A DNA stretch of 64,000 nucleotides from Taiwanofungus camphoratus (taxonomy: Eukaryota > Basidiomycota > Agaricomycetes > Polyporales > Taiwanofungaceae): the NCBI GenBank assembly GCA_003999685.1, contig CP021222.1, forward strand, positions 3,100,001-3,164,000, in the 5' to 3' direction. The notes under the pieces are model-generated. The model saw only the letters and a list, made by a program, of their open reading frames with translations, had not been told where the DNA came from and did no database searches. A program made the translations under genes and the position numbers. Below, in pieces: positions 26,412-37,931 of this stretch (the first letter of the stretch is position 1; the number at the start of each line of letters is the position of its first letter).

Positions 26412-29243
26412 ATGACGATCAGAACTTTGAATTTGTCTACTCTGAAAAAGGTGAAGAACTCAGTAATTGGCAACCCTACTGCCAAAGCGGCTCTAGCCAA
26501 GGATGATGTATTCATCGGATTGTAAGTGTACGTTCCCTGCGCAACCGATACGATGCGTGCATAGACTGACGTTGGACAAGACTTGTGGATTGTATCAACA
26601 ACGTTGCACCTTCCGTAGATGGGTCTCAAGCATTTCCGGATGATATCCGGATCGAAGCAGCTCATGTTATCGCTTCACTCTCATACGGTATGTACAACCT
26701 CCAATACCAGAGTTTGACATCTTTGCTTTATGTATCATATTTAGGCTCTTTAGATGCCCTGAGAACTTTGCTCCAATTCAACGCTCCTCAAGCGTTCCTT
26801 TTCGCCATCTCGCTGTTTCAGCCATCCGATTCACCGAAGTTGAAGTCCGCCTTTGCTCGTGCTCTCAGAGCATTGGCAGTGGCTATTGCGGAAGTCGTGG
26901 GACCACCGCAGTGGGGTCTTCATGACAACTCTCCCGATATACGAACTGAAGCGAAGGCTGCTCTGGATTATCTGTTCCAGGTGACTGCTTTCGTCACATA
27001 TAAGTCGAGAGTGAAACTGACATGCATATTCGTCCCATTGCAGCTTGAAGTCCTGGACATTTACCTTCCCTTACTAGTCGACCCTTCACCACAAACAGGC
27101 TCCTCCATAGCGCAGCTACTTGCGTCCACCGTTCGGACGCAGGCTCACCGGACTGCGGTCTCCGAATGGCTACCGCCGACCGAACGGATTAAAGAGGTTA
27201 AAGGCAAGCGTGGCTGGGAAAAGCCAGACGCAGCCAATTCGCCCAGTAGACAGGGTGGTTGGGTCGCACGAAGTCTTACTGCTCTACTGCAAAGAAGAGA
27301 CAGCAAGGTCAGTGAATGTATGCAGGGAAGTCGTCGCCTACATCTGAGTAGTCATTGTGTACAGTTCCAAGAAGCCGCACTTTCTGCTATCGCTTGTCTT
27401 GCCCATGACAATCCAACAGTCGCTGCAAAGTTAGCAAAGGCACCTCCAGATCAGGAAGGTGTGACTGAAATATTTGTTCCTTACGCCTCGTTGAGCTTTG
27501 TACTAGCAACGTTGACTCCGGTCCTCTCATTCTGCAAGTCACGAACAACGGACCTTCGACTAGCAGCATGCCTTTGGTGCGTAACGTCGATTCGAACATG
27601 CCAGTAGCATGGGTACCAATCTCACTTACCAGTGCTATGAATATTATTCGTGCTGGTTTTCCGGGTTATCCACTGTCAATTGACGATTCGCCGGCTTTGA
27701 CTGTAATGTATGTGGTCAACCGCTTCATCGCGTCCGATGCCGAGTCGATGCAGACCCGGACAAAGGCTTGCTTCATACTATGTGTGTATCCGATCGTTGT
27801 CTAAGCTCTCGTGTACTAAACGGACCGTGTCGCGCAGACAATCTTGTTAGCGACAATAAAGAACTGTGCAAACTTGCTTTCGAACGCGGCTCGCTCGCGA
27901 AGCTTGCTTGGCTGGTCAAGAGCATTACACCGACTGAGAAAACGGCCGAATGGGAGGAGGACGAACCAGAGAGCAGGTCTTGCCTCCGAGAAGTACGCGT
28001 CTTTATCTCTTCACAAAACATATATATCGATGCGAACTGGTGTTCATTTTCCGTAGGCAGCTTTGACCGCCATCGCGGCGATATCGCTCTTCGACGACGA
28101 TATCCGGTGCGAGGTGACAGATACGCTGCGGCTGATCCCCGCAATTCAAGCTTCGCTCGGGTATCAGCACGTCGGCGTGCGTTATGCCGCATGCCAATGC
28201 GTGCGTGCATTAAGTCGTTCTGTGGCGGTGTTGCGAACGAACATAGTTGACACGGGGCTTGGCATGGCTGTGTACAAGCTGTTCCAGAAAGAAGATGAGG
28301 ACCGACGCGTGACCTTTGCTGCGTCGGCGGTGGTCTGCAACCTTGTCAATGACTGCTCACCACTGCGCCAGGTGCGTTTCATGCTGAAATACAGAAGGGA
28401 AAGGAAATGATTGATGGTGCGTCGTGGCAGATGCTATTGGATCAAGGAGTGGTACCAAGACTTGCACAGCTGCTCAGCTCGGGCGAACATACGCTGCGAC
28501 TGAATGCGCTCTGGGCGATCAAGAACTTGCTGTACAAAAGCTCCTCCGAGGTCAAGCGGAAGGTGATGGACGGGATTGGTTGGGACGAGCTACAAGGGTG
28601 CGTCTGTGGTTCATGACAAAAAGGAAGTAAGTACTGATAACAAACAGGTTGTTGATGGACCCGGATCCTTCAGTATTGGAACAGGCGCTGCATGTTGTTC
28701 GCCATATTGCCGATAAAGTAGAAGACGTCGACATGGTCTTTCAGGAGTTGGGCGAAGATGCGTTGCTGGACAAGTTAGCAGGATCACTCGAGTCTGAAAA
28801 TGAAGATGTCCTGCTCCAGGTAGGGCATTGTCTATCTGGATTGAAAGCTCTCTGCAATCACTGATTCACATTCACAACATAACGTACAGGCCGTCTGCGT
28901 AGTCGCAAACGTGGCCAATAGCCCGCCGCACCAGAATAGCATCTTGTCGAATTCACGTATACTCGCATCATTGAAAACGTGTCTCGTGGATGCAAAGGCA
29001 GAAGTGCGCCGACCGGCAATCTCATGCGTATTGGAGCTGGCGAAGGCAAATCCACGAAGTCACAAGGAGCTGCACGACGCGGGAATCGACTCGACTCTCC
29101 GGCATATGTGCGAGTACAGTGGCGGGTTGGGCGGCAGCCCCGCCAGGCGATTTGCGATGGGGAAGGAAGACGACTCCGAGGTGCAGGAGAAGGCACGCGA
29201 TGCGTTGCACTGGCTGGAGCACAACGTAGACATGGCCGTCTAG
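26412..29243 (+). CDS. VID28: Vid28/Gid5-like armadillo-repeat protein (ARMC8 family)
   Basis: A scaffold or substrate-receptor adaptor of the GID/CTLH E3 ubiquitin ligase, which degrades gluconeogenic enzymes in yeast. The ATG at 26412 begins MTIRTLNLSTLKKVKNSVIG. Successive helical repeats are visible through the whole protein (AAHVIASLSYGSLDALRTLL; GVRYAACQCVRALSRSVAVL; LLDQGVVPRLAQLLSSGEHT; LRLNALWAIKNLLYKSS; VLEQALHVVRHIADKVEDVD). The C terminus has DDSEVQEKARDALHWLEHN. LRLNALWAIKNLLY and the ending match the ARMC8/Vid28 family well. It is made of about a dozen exons and ends at TAG 29243. The N-terminal residues are less conserved, so the exact start is less certain than the rest. Confidence 0.85.
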
Positions 29244-29498
29244 TTCTCTCTGCTCATCTACTTTTTTCGTCGATCTGCTTGCATTGCTTGTATTAATTGC
29301 TGTCTGGTCGTATTTACTGGTGATATACCTACCCCTGGTCTTTCAGTGGTGTGAATCTTGAGACTGAGGAAAGTGGCGTGACGATTTTCTCCGACGCGCT
29401 TCCGCACGCGGGCCCCTTTCGATTTCTGTCTCATAATCCAGTCGCGCATTTCCTCCTGCCACCGACACGTCTCGCTGTCTTTCCCCTCTCCTTCCTCC

Positions 29499-31127
29499 AT
29501 GATGGCCTCCCTTACACGGATACGAGCTGGTCTTTCCCGTAAAATTGTAATCATTTCCTGCCTTCTTCCTTGTTCGCGTGACTTAGGTTCCTCACACTTT
29601 CAGCCCTTGGCACGCGCCTTGCAAACGGCTGCGGACTCTACACAACTTCACGAAGATGCGTCACACTCGGAGCCTTTCACTGTCAAGCTCCATGATGACA
29701 CATTTCATGGTTTCAAGACTGACACTCCCAGCCTTGAGGTGGAAGTGACCAAGGAAGGTCTCATCGGCATGTACAAACAGATGACTACGATGCGACGCAT
29801 GGAGCAAGCCGCGGATGCGCTCTACAGACAGAAGCTCGTCCGTGGTTTCTGCCATCTGGCTATTGGGCAGGTCTGTACAGCTACACATGTTCGAAATGAC
29901 CAGAGCGCTGGATTCTCACAACGCGATGCGGTTTACGTGTGTACCGGTTACAGGAAGCGGTGTCAGTAGGAATGGTGAATGCGCTCAATGACAAGGACCG
30001 CATCATCTCCTCTTATCGTACACATCCATTTGCTGTTCTTCGTGGGGGAACGGTCGTCCAGCTGATTGGTGAGCTTCTTGGGAGACAGTGCGGTATCTCG
30101 AAGGGCAAGGGTGGATCAATGCACGTCTTCACGGAGACATTCAAGGGCGGGCACGGTATTGTTGGTGCGCAGGTTCCGCTCGGTGCAGGTCTAGCGTTCG
30201 CTGCGAAATACAATGGGGTGCCCTCTGCAACCTTCACCATGTACGGTGACGGTGCAAGCAATCAGGGCCAAGTGGCTGAGGCGTTCAATATGGTACGTCC
30301 TCCGTATTGCGGGAGCTCTTCGGGCAATTGATGTCTGCTCTTGCCCGTGTACCGCCAGGCAAAGCTCTGGGACTTGCCTTGCGTGTTTGTGTGTGAGAAC
30401 AACAGATACGGTATGGGTACTTCCGCCGAGCGCAGCTCGTCCAACACCGAATACTTCACTCGTGGTGACAAGATCCCTGGTATCCAGGTGTGTTGCGTCT
30501 TGTCCTATAGCGATATTCTTTCGGTCCCTCAACACCACTCTAGGCCAATGGAATGGACGTCCTTTCGGTCGTGCAGGCTACGAAGCATGCCAAGGATTGG
30601 GTCGTCAACGGCAACGGCCCTCTCTTGCTCGAATTCGTCACTTACCGTTACGGTGGTCACTCGTATGTTCCCTGCTAACTGTCTTGTCCTACCTGTTGAT
30701 CGCGACAACTTTTGTAAATATAGAATGTCCGACCCCGGAACCACTTACCGTACCCGTGAGGAGGTCCAGCGCATGCGTAGCACGCAGGACCCGATTCGCG
30801 GGCTCCAGCGCTACATCGAAGAGTGGGGTCTTGCATCGGAGGAGGAGCTCAAGGTGGGCTTTCTGTTTCGGTTCCCTAATTCCGGTATTGATGATGCGCA
30901 ATGTACAGAAAATGGACAAGGACGCAAAGGCAGAGGTTGACGCAGCAGTTGAGGAGGCCAAGCAGTCTCCCTTCCCCGCCGAGGACGACCTCTGGACCGA
31001 CATCTATGTTAAGGGCACTGAGCCGCCCTTCATGCGAGGCCGTGAGCGTGATGAGGTGAACTTAGAATCAGATTTAGACTACATGGGATGTGATGCTAAC
31101 ATTGGCTTATAGATTCACCATTATTGA
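29499..31127 (+). CDS. PDA1: Pyruvate dehydrogenase E1 component subunit alpha
   Basis: The alpha subunit of the thiamine-diphosphate E1 of mitochondrial pyruvate dehydrogenase, which converts pyruvate to acetyl-CoA. The N terminus [20 protein letters not shown] fits a mitochondrial presequence. The body is typical: [73 protein letters not shown], then the ThDP motif [20 protein letters not shown] and [16 protein letters not shown]. The regulatory phosphorylation loop [20 protein letters not shown] is intact. The last exon adds only IHHY before TGA at 31125-31127. The gene lies in the same direction as and downstream of Gid5 and converges with COA1. BCKDH E1-beta, from a sister complex, opens this window. 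Confidence 0.96.
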
Positions 31128-31388
31128 TTGGCTGAGGAGTAGGGATGTGAGGTCGTCGTTACTATGAAGGGGTGGATAGAGTAGAGTACTACGCGCTCTG
31201 TGCTATTTAAGCCAGATCCTGACAGGATGGGTGCATCTCGGGAATTCTTCTTTACGCTTCGGTTCTAATCGGCCGCCTCGCATGGACCAATGGTGCGCGT
31301 TACTGTCCTGTATGGCATGCAGAGCATGAATGACATGCTATGGCCCTACGGCCATCTACTGCTGGCCATGACAGGGTCGTCGAATGTC

Positions 31389-32233
31389 TCAAGACACTGT
31401 CGGAGTGACTGGAATGTTCACGACTTTACCATTGTCAGCTATGACCTTGAACCGGACTTCACGCAGATATCCGTTAAGAAAGTATACGGAGGGAACGAGA
31501 GAACTGACTCACGGACAGTGAACGGTTGGCCCTTGGCCTTGCGGATGCTTGTGAAGTAAAGCGTCCCCGCGCCTGGAACGCACATGGGCTTTCAGATTGA
31601 AACCGATGACTGAGTGTGCTGACCTTTGTGTCCTTTCAGCCTGAAGCTCAAGTCTACGTTGCCCTGCATCAGGTAGATCTAGACACGGTGTAAGTCATCC
31701 TCAGCAAGGAGCTTGCGCAGGTCAATGTGAGACGTGGCGTACCGCACCGTGAATCCATGGGCTGCCGTTGAGCCACCAGACAGGCTCGAATCGGATGGCG
31801 TCGCCGAGGACTTCCTGCAGCTCAGGGCTTGCACGTACAGTGTCCATTATCCGACACACGACGGAGCTCGACAGCTTCTCCTGGTTCGCAGCGTACATAA
31901 AGAACGCGCCCCATGCACCCACACCGACCGTCCCGAACGCAAGGATGGCGGGCCATATCCTCTGCCGACATGGCATGCGGGAGGATGTGAGCAGCCAGCG
32001 TGAACAGGGATCACCATAGGCTTGATGCTTACCGGAACCGGAGGCAAATCGCGCTGAGGCCGCGCGTAGTATTGGCGAGGCTTAGCAGTGGACGAGAATG
32101 TCTCGGTTGGCGGGGACTCTTTAGGTGGAGGACGGGGTAGTTCTGTCGTAGTTGAGTAGGTTCTCGGGAGTGGTAGCCGAGGCACTCGTCTGACCGGACG
32201 GGACAACGCGGTAAGTGAGAAGATGAAAGACAT
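31389..32233 (-). CDS. COA1: Cytochrome c oxidase assembly factor Coa1
   Basis: A mitochondrial inner-membrane factor needed early in Cox1 maturation. The start at 32233 gives MSFIFSLTALSRPVRRVPRL, an Arg-rich presequence, then a Pro/Thr-rich linker. A single membrane helix follows (IWPAILAFGTVGVGAWGAFF), then the Coa1/Tim21-like domain: DTVRASPELQEVLGDAIRFE, PVWWLNGSPWIHGAV, YLMQGNVDLSFRLKGHK, GTLYFTSIRKAKGQPFTV and RFKVIADNGKVVNIP. TGA is at 31389-31391. The last half is split by short introns, so only the first half stands out as a long frame. It diverges from COG6 with 311 bp between the start codons. Confidence 0.85.
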
Positions 32234-32544
32234 TGTTCAGGAGTGAATGCCTGGGCTTCCAGTAGCAGACTGTCTGTCGGCCGAGGTTAGCTTCGAATAA
32301 GTGCCTAGTAGTGACCTGACCCCGATGGGTAAATGGGAGTTGGCCTGGATTCTGTGGTCCGTAGACGGCAGAGTTAAGACAGGATTGTCGATATACCGTA
32401 TATGACCACGAACCCAAGGACTCGGAAACCAGGAGCTGGTCTGACCAGCTTCACTCGACTCTAGCCGATACTATAGGTTGGTACTGGATCCTTCCGTTAG
32501 CTTGTATAGCGGCGTCAATTCGAGGACTCTTGATTCAACAGTGA

Positions 32545-35300
32545 ATGCGTGAGCGCGTCGAAATCATCGCGACACAACCGGGCGCCTACGGTCACAACGC
32601 TATGAGTGTCTCTGTCTCGCCTTCACGGTCAAAACAATCAAATAACTTGTCCCAGCAGCCCCAGAATCCCATCTCATTACGTCTCTATAAGGTTCTTGGT
32701 GCTAACTTTGAAGATGAGGCAATTCAGGAAGCTCTGTTTACGCTCTCTGAGTTGTACGCACCGCCGATCAGCGTGACCGCGTCTGCTAAGGGGAAGGAGG
32801 TCAAGAGAGACCTTGACGATGGCGAGCAGGAGGATCAAGAAGTCCTCGATACTGTCAAATCACAGACAAAATCTCAGGTAAATGGTCCCTTGGTAGGCGA
32901 AGTCGTCCCCGGTGATATCGCTGCGCGGGCACGCAAGAACCTCCGCAGAGATGTGGAGAGCAAGTTGGCCGAGTCAAGCCGCAAGTTCCTCCAGGCCTTC
33001 GGGGAGGTGGACAAAGTGCGTTGGCCCTACATGTAATTATTATGATGTTCATCCCTTGTAAATGCAGCAATTAGATACGCTGCAGGAGCACATCGGTGCT
33101 ATGCGCCTAAGATGTGATGAGGCGCAAACGCGGCTGCAGGAGACGAGCGAAGCTTGTAGATCGCTGCTGGACCGAGCTGGAAGTTTGCGAGAAGAAAGGT
33201 ATGCACTAAGAACATATTCTACTCGTCTTATATTCATGACTCCGGAGGCAGACAAGCAGTAGCTACACGACAATCTATCATTTCTCTGTTTCTTGGAAGG
33301 TTCACCCTCAGCGAGGACGAGAAAGAAGCCATCACATCGCGTGAAGTCGCCGCTGGCCCACGATTTTTCTCTGCCATGGATAAGGCGGAGAAGATCAGAG
33401 ACGACTGCCAAGTCCTTATGACTGGCGAAGAAGGTCCAACCAAGGCTGGGTGTGTTGGTCGCATTCTCAAAGATGCATGACTTAACGGATATCTGCCCAC
33501 TAGCCTCGATATTATGTCTGCTACATCTTCGTACCTTGAACAGGCCTACGAGAGAATCTTCCGCTGGTGTTGTTTCGAATTTCGTCAAATGGGCCGTGAC
33601 GCGCAGCTTGAAGTCAGCTCGTCGATGCGTGAAGCCGTGCGTAGGCTGCGGCAGCGGCCCGAGCTCCTCGCGTACGTACGGCGTGTTGTCATCTCTGTCC
33701 AGGTATCTGACGCGGCCGCTGTAGTGAGGCGCTTACCTACCTTTCGCAAACTCGACAATCCACCCTTTTGGCCGCCTTCACTGACGCGCTCACTCGCGGC
33801 GGCCCTGGCGGCCTCCCGCGCCCAATCGAGCTGCACGCGCACGACCCGCTACGGTATGTCGGCGACATGCTTGCGTGGGTGCACCAGGCGATCGCCGCGG
33901 AGCGCGAGTTCCTTGAGAGCCTGTTCGGTGTGCGTGGAGACGGGCGGATGGTCGGGAGCGTCAGGACATTTGACAGCAGCGCCGAGGAGGAGTGGATGGG
34001 CGAATTGATGGATGCAGCGGTGGGAAAACTGTGTATGCCTCTGAAGGTAAGTCAACTGGCGCCAGGCTGTGTATTCTTTTAGCAGACATTGAGCGGTGCA
34101 TTCTTTCAGGTGAGAGTGCAACAGACGGTGCGATCTCAGGAGAGCAGCATCACATCGTATAAAATCGCAAACTTGCTACAATTTTACATGCTCACTATGC
34201 AGCGGACGATTGGCGAGGGTGCACTACTGTCAAAGACGCTCAAAGAGTGAGTCCACACTGCTGTGCCGAGTCGCGCATTAAGCTTGCTTATCCAGAATGA
34301 CGGATATTTCGTACAAAATGTTCTTTGAAGCAGTCGAGGCTCAAGGACGTGCCCTCCTTCGCGTCCCTTTGGTACGTTTGCGTCATTTCTCACTTTTGAT
34401 GCTGCTGATTTGTTCCCGCAGGATCTAGACGATGCCGGCGTATCTCCACCACTCGTCATTCTTGACCACGCGCAAGTCCTGCGCGAGATTATGGTTGTAT
34501 TCCAGTCGTCGCTATTGGGCACCGAGTCTGAAGAGGAACTAACTTCTGTATTCCGGGAGATCCTCGACAAGATGATGGATCCGGCCATTGAGATGTGTAT
34601 CACCGCTGCGGGAGATAAACAGCTATCTCGACCAAAATGGGACAAGTCGGTGTTTGTACTGAACACACTTGCCTATTTGCAGAGCGTCATCGAGCCATTT
34701 TCGTTCACTGCTGAGAAACAGGGCGTCATTCAAGCCTTGATTGAGACGAAGGTGTTGCAGTTGACGGAGGAACACGTGAGTTGTGACGTCGTAATCTTGG
34801 TGTTTGCGGCTATGCATGATCTCTTGGAACACACAGTATATGGACATCCTCCAGGACGCAGGGCTCGGCGAAGTAGCGGGAGCGATAAATACTCGCCAGC
34901 CAAACGTGTGTCTATTAATCCCTGGTCACCGATTATGTTAGCATGCTTATGCTCTGCATCCCAGGAACCGCTCTCACGCATTCCCGCAACACAACCCTCA
35001 CAGTTGCAGTCTTCTCTGCGTAAATTCTCACTGTGGCTGTCCAGCTCTGGAGTTGTCGACTCCCCAAGACTGTCGCAGCTAACTGTGCAAAGCCTACACG
35101 CGCGAGTACACGAGGCAGCTCTAGAACGCCTCGCGCAGACGTACCAACGGTTGTGTGAGGAAGTGCGGAAGCCGGAAAATAGGTACGAGGCGGCCTCGAC
35201 GTTGCTGGGAAGCGAGCGGCCGTTTGGACAGGCACACTTGTTGTGGCAGATATTTGGTCTGCACCAGGAAAATCTCGGCAATCTTGGGAAGAGTGCTTGA
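32545..35300 (+). CDS. COG6: Conserved oligomeric Golgi complex subunit 6
   Basis: A subunit of lobe B of the COG tethering complex for retrograde intra-Golgi traffic. The family match runs throughout: LRLYKVLGANFEDEAIQEAL near residue 45, ARARKNLRRDVESKLAESS, QLDTLQEHIGAMRLRCDEA (coiled coil), LFLGRFTLSEDEKEAIT, then LDIMSATSSYLEQAYERIFR, DMLAWVHQAIAAEREFLESL, and FNTLAYLQSVIEPFSF-like sequence near 34,665. The C terminus reads GLGEVAGAINTRQPNEPLSR and ends with a helical segment to TGA at 35300. The ATG at 32545 opens the longest frame. A second ATG at 32602 (MSVSVSPSRS) looks equally good. Confidence 0.92.
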
Positions 35301-35558
35301 GAGTTGACGTCAATTGTGTATGTTCTGGCGTTCTAGATGCACTACGTCAATTGTTTTTATCTTTTCACGCGAGATCTGCGTGTTGCATCCTAAGCGGGAA
35401 GAGCAACTGCGGCAGAAGCCACTGTGGCACGTCTAGCTCAATACCTTGTTGACCTCTGTTTGTGGCAACACCCCTGACGCAAAGCGCGTCTAACACAACC
35501 TCGCTGCTTGTCTTACCAGCTAGCTCTGGGCCGTAAACGCTTCTTATCTACTGCCACA

Positions 35559-37797
35559 ATGTCTCTCGACAAGCAGGTCGCACTGACGAGGCCCAACAGA
35601 GGGGAGTCGTCTCATCTCAGCAAGGCCGCTCGCCAGGTCGTTCCACCCTTTCTACAGAAACTCTACGAGTGAGCGCCCTTCGGATCGAGCCTCCCAGTGT
35701 TTTCACTGACCCAGCAATACATTTGCAGAATTGTCAACGATCCGAGAAATGATGAGTTGATACGCTGGTCCGAGAGTGGCGATTCATTCTATGGTACGTT
35801 TTACTTTTACTGTGTCTCAATCATGCCTCATAAATTTCGTGTCTAGTGCTCAACCATGAACGATTTGCGCGGGAGGTTCTTGGGCGTTGGTTCAAGCATC
35901 AAAAGTTCACCTCCTTCGTGCGACAATTGAACATGTACGGATTCCACAAAATTCCTCATCTACAGCAAGGCGTGTTGAAGAGCGACACTGACACCGAACC
36001 CTGGAATTTTGAGCATCCGCACTTTCACCGAGGGCAGCCCGACCTCTTGTGTCTCATACAGCGTAAGAAGCAGCCTGCTCACGGGAATGGGGACGATCCA
36101 GACCTCAACGATGCAGTGAATCCCTCGGCGCCACTCGGAAACATGTCCAATGGCCAGGTCTTGGACGTCAACTCCATTGTCAATGGCATCCAAGCGATCA
36201 AGCGTCACCAGCAGGCCATATCTGCCGACTTGCAGGCCTTGAAGAAGTCAAATGATATCCTGTGGGAGGAGGCGACACTCGCGAGAAGAAGGTACGATAA
36301 GCATCAGGATACTATAAGCAGGATCCTCAAATTCCTTGCGGGCGTCTTTGGTCATTCTGCGGATGCTATGCACAAGCATGATGTATCACATCCTCCCAAT
36401 GTAGTTCACCGCATGCGGCAGCGACTCATGATTGGTGACGGCCGACCTAAGGGCAAACCTGTTGAGATTGCAGAGGTAGATGACGATGATATGGATTTTG
36501 TCCACGAAGTACACCCCCAAGACGTGAATTCCTCCCCTTTTGCTGTCGGTAAGTTGTTACTCGTTCCCTTCATGTCATGCATATCCGCTGACTTTATGGT
36601 ACGGTAGATCAAATTGCTACGATCGAGCCGACTGATCCGTCTGTACCATCTCCGTCAGTTGCGCCTTCCGAAGCTTTTTCTCCTGTTTCCTCTGATGCCA
36701 CGTCGGGCTATACACCACGCTCATCTGTTCGACCTACTGAGGTATTGTCAAGGACAGCCACCAACGCCTCTAACCACACTCCCCCTTCAGAAGTGCCCAT
36801 GCCGACCTCGCGGAGTGAGCCTACGATCTCTCCGAATGCACTCACCTCGTTAACCCAGAATATGAACACGAACTCCCCGAATACCGAGATGTGGCAGGCC
36901 GCGATCCAACAAGTCCTCAATTCCCCGGGGCAGATGCAGCGCCTCATGCAGGCGCTTGCGGCTCAGCAGAACTACCCCATGGTGCCGCCGTCTGATTCCG
37001 CACCTATGGTTCATCCAGAGGGTACTTCCCAACTCACGCCATTTGACCCCAACTACAATGAATACAGCCGCTACCGCACGGACTTCCCCATCAGCGCGCC
37101 CGCCCCACAGGCATCATTACCGCTACTCAACATGTCGATACAAGATGGGGATGAGGTGCCGTCCATGGAGCCGCTACTCGACAACGCCTCGCGCCTGCAA
37201 AAAACATACCGTGATGCTGCTGAGATTGAGGCGGATATGGATGTACTGCAGTCCAGCATCAACTCGCTTATCTCGAATTTGGGGATGGACCCTAATGCCA
37301 TCATGCCTGCTTCCCATGATCCAGACGATCTTGCTCATGGCAGCGCGGCGCCAGCAATGGACGGTATGCATACCAATGGGGTGCATGCCAATGGGATGAA
37401 CGGGATGAACGGCTCCTTCACGAATGGAATGCATGCGGATCCTTCATTACTTACGACTCTTGACGGGACACACGAGGATGCCTCTCCCGACCTGTTTCTG
37501 GAATCTCTGTTGAACGGGATGTCAGGTGGGGACGGGAACGCGGACTACTCAGATGTGACTGATCGCTATGACCCATCAACAAAAATCGACGGCACTCGCG
37601 TTGGCGATGCGTCCACCGAGCAATTGACGGCTTTCCTTGACGAGGTATCAGACACAGCCTCACCTCTTACCAATTCACCGGACTTGAAGCCTGCCAACAT
37701 GCACAAGCGCAAGTCTGATGTCGCCGATCTTCCAATACCGCCCACCAACAGCATCGAGCATACACCACTCGGGCCCAAGGTCAAGCGCAAGCGATAA
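35559..37797 (+). CDS. HSF1: Heat-shock-factor-type transcription factor
   Basis: A DNA-binding factor for heat-shock elements. The ATG at 35559 begins MSLDKQVALTRPNRGESSHL. The HSF domain is complete (PPFLQKLYEIVNDPRNDELI, RWSESGDSFYVLNHERFARE, HQKFTSFVRQLNMYGFHKIP, then FEHPHFHRGQPDLLCLIQRK). A trimerisation coiled coil follows (IVNGIQAIKRHQQAISADLQ ... KHQDTISRILKFLAGVFGHS). There is no response-regulator receiver domain, which argues against Skn7. The long C-terminal region is Ser/Thr/Pro/Asn-rich and contains a Gly-Met-Asn-rich stretch (37,360-37,440: repeated HTNG, HANG, MNGMNG), probably the activation region. It ends KVKRKR at TAA 37797, a likely nuclear signal. Confidence 0.92.
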
Positions 37798-37931
37798 ATA
37801 TTCAGTTGCTACGATTAATAGAAATGTAATTGTATATGTAGCAGACCTACTAGTGTATTCCTATGGTCATGACGGCAGGGGACAGTAACTTGGCAAAAGA
37901 ACACGGGCATTGTGTACTCTTCTTTACTCGG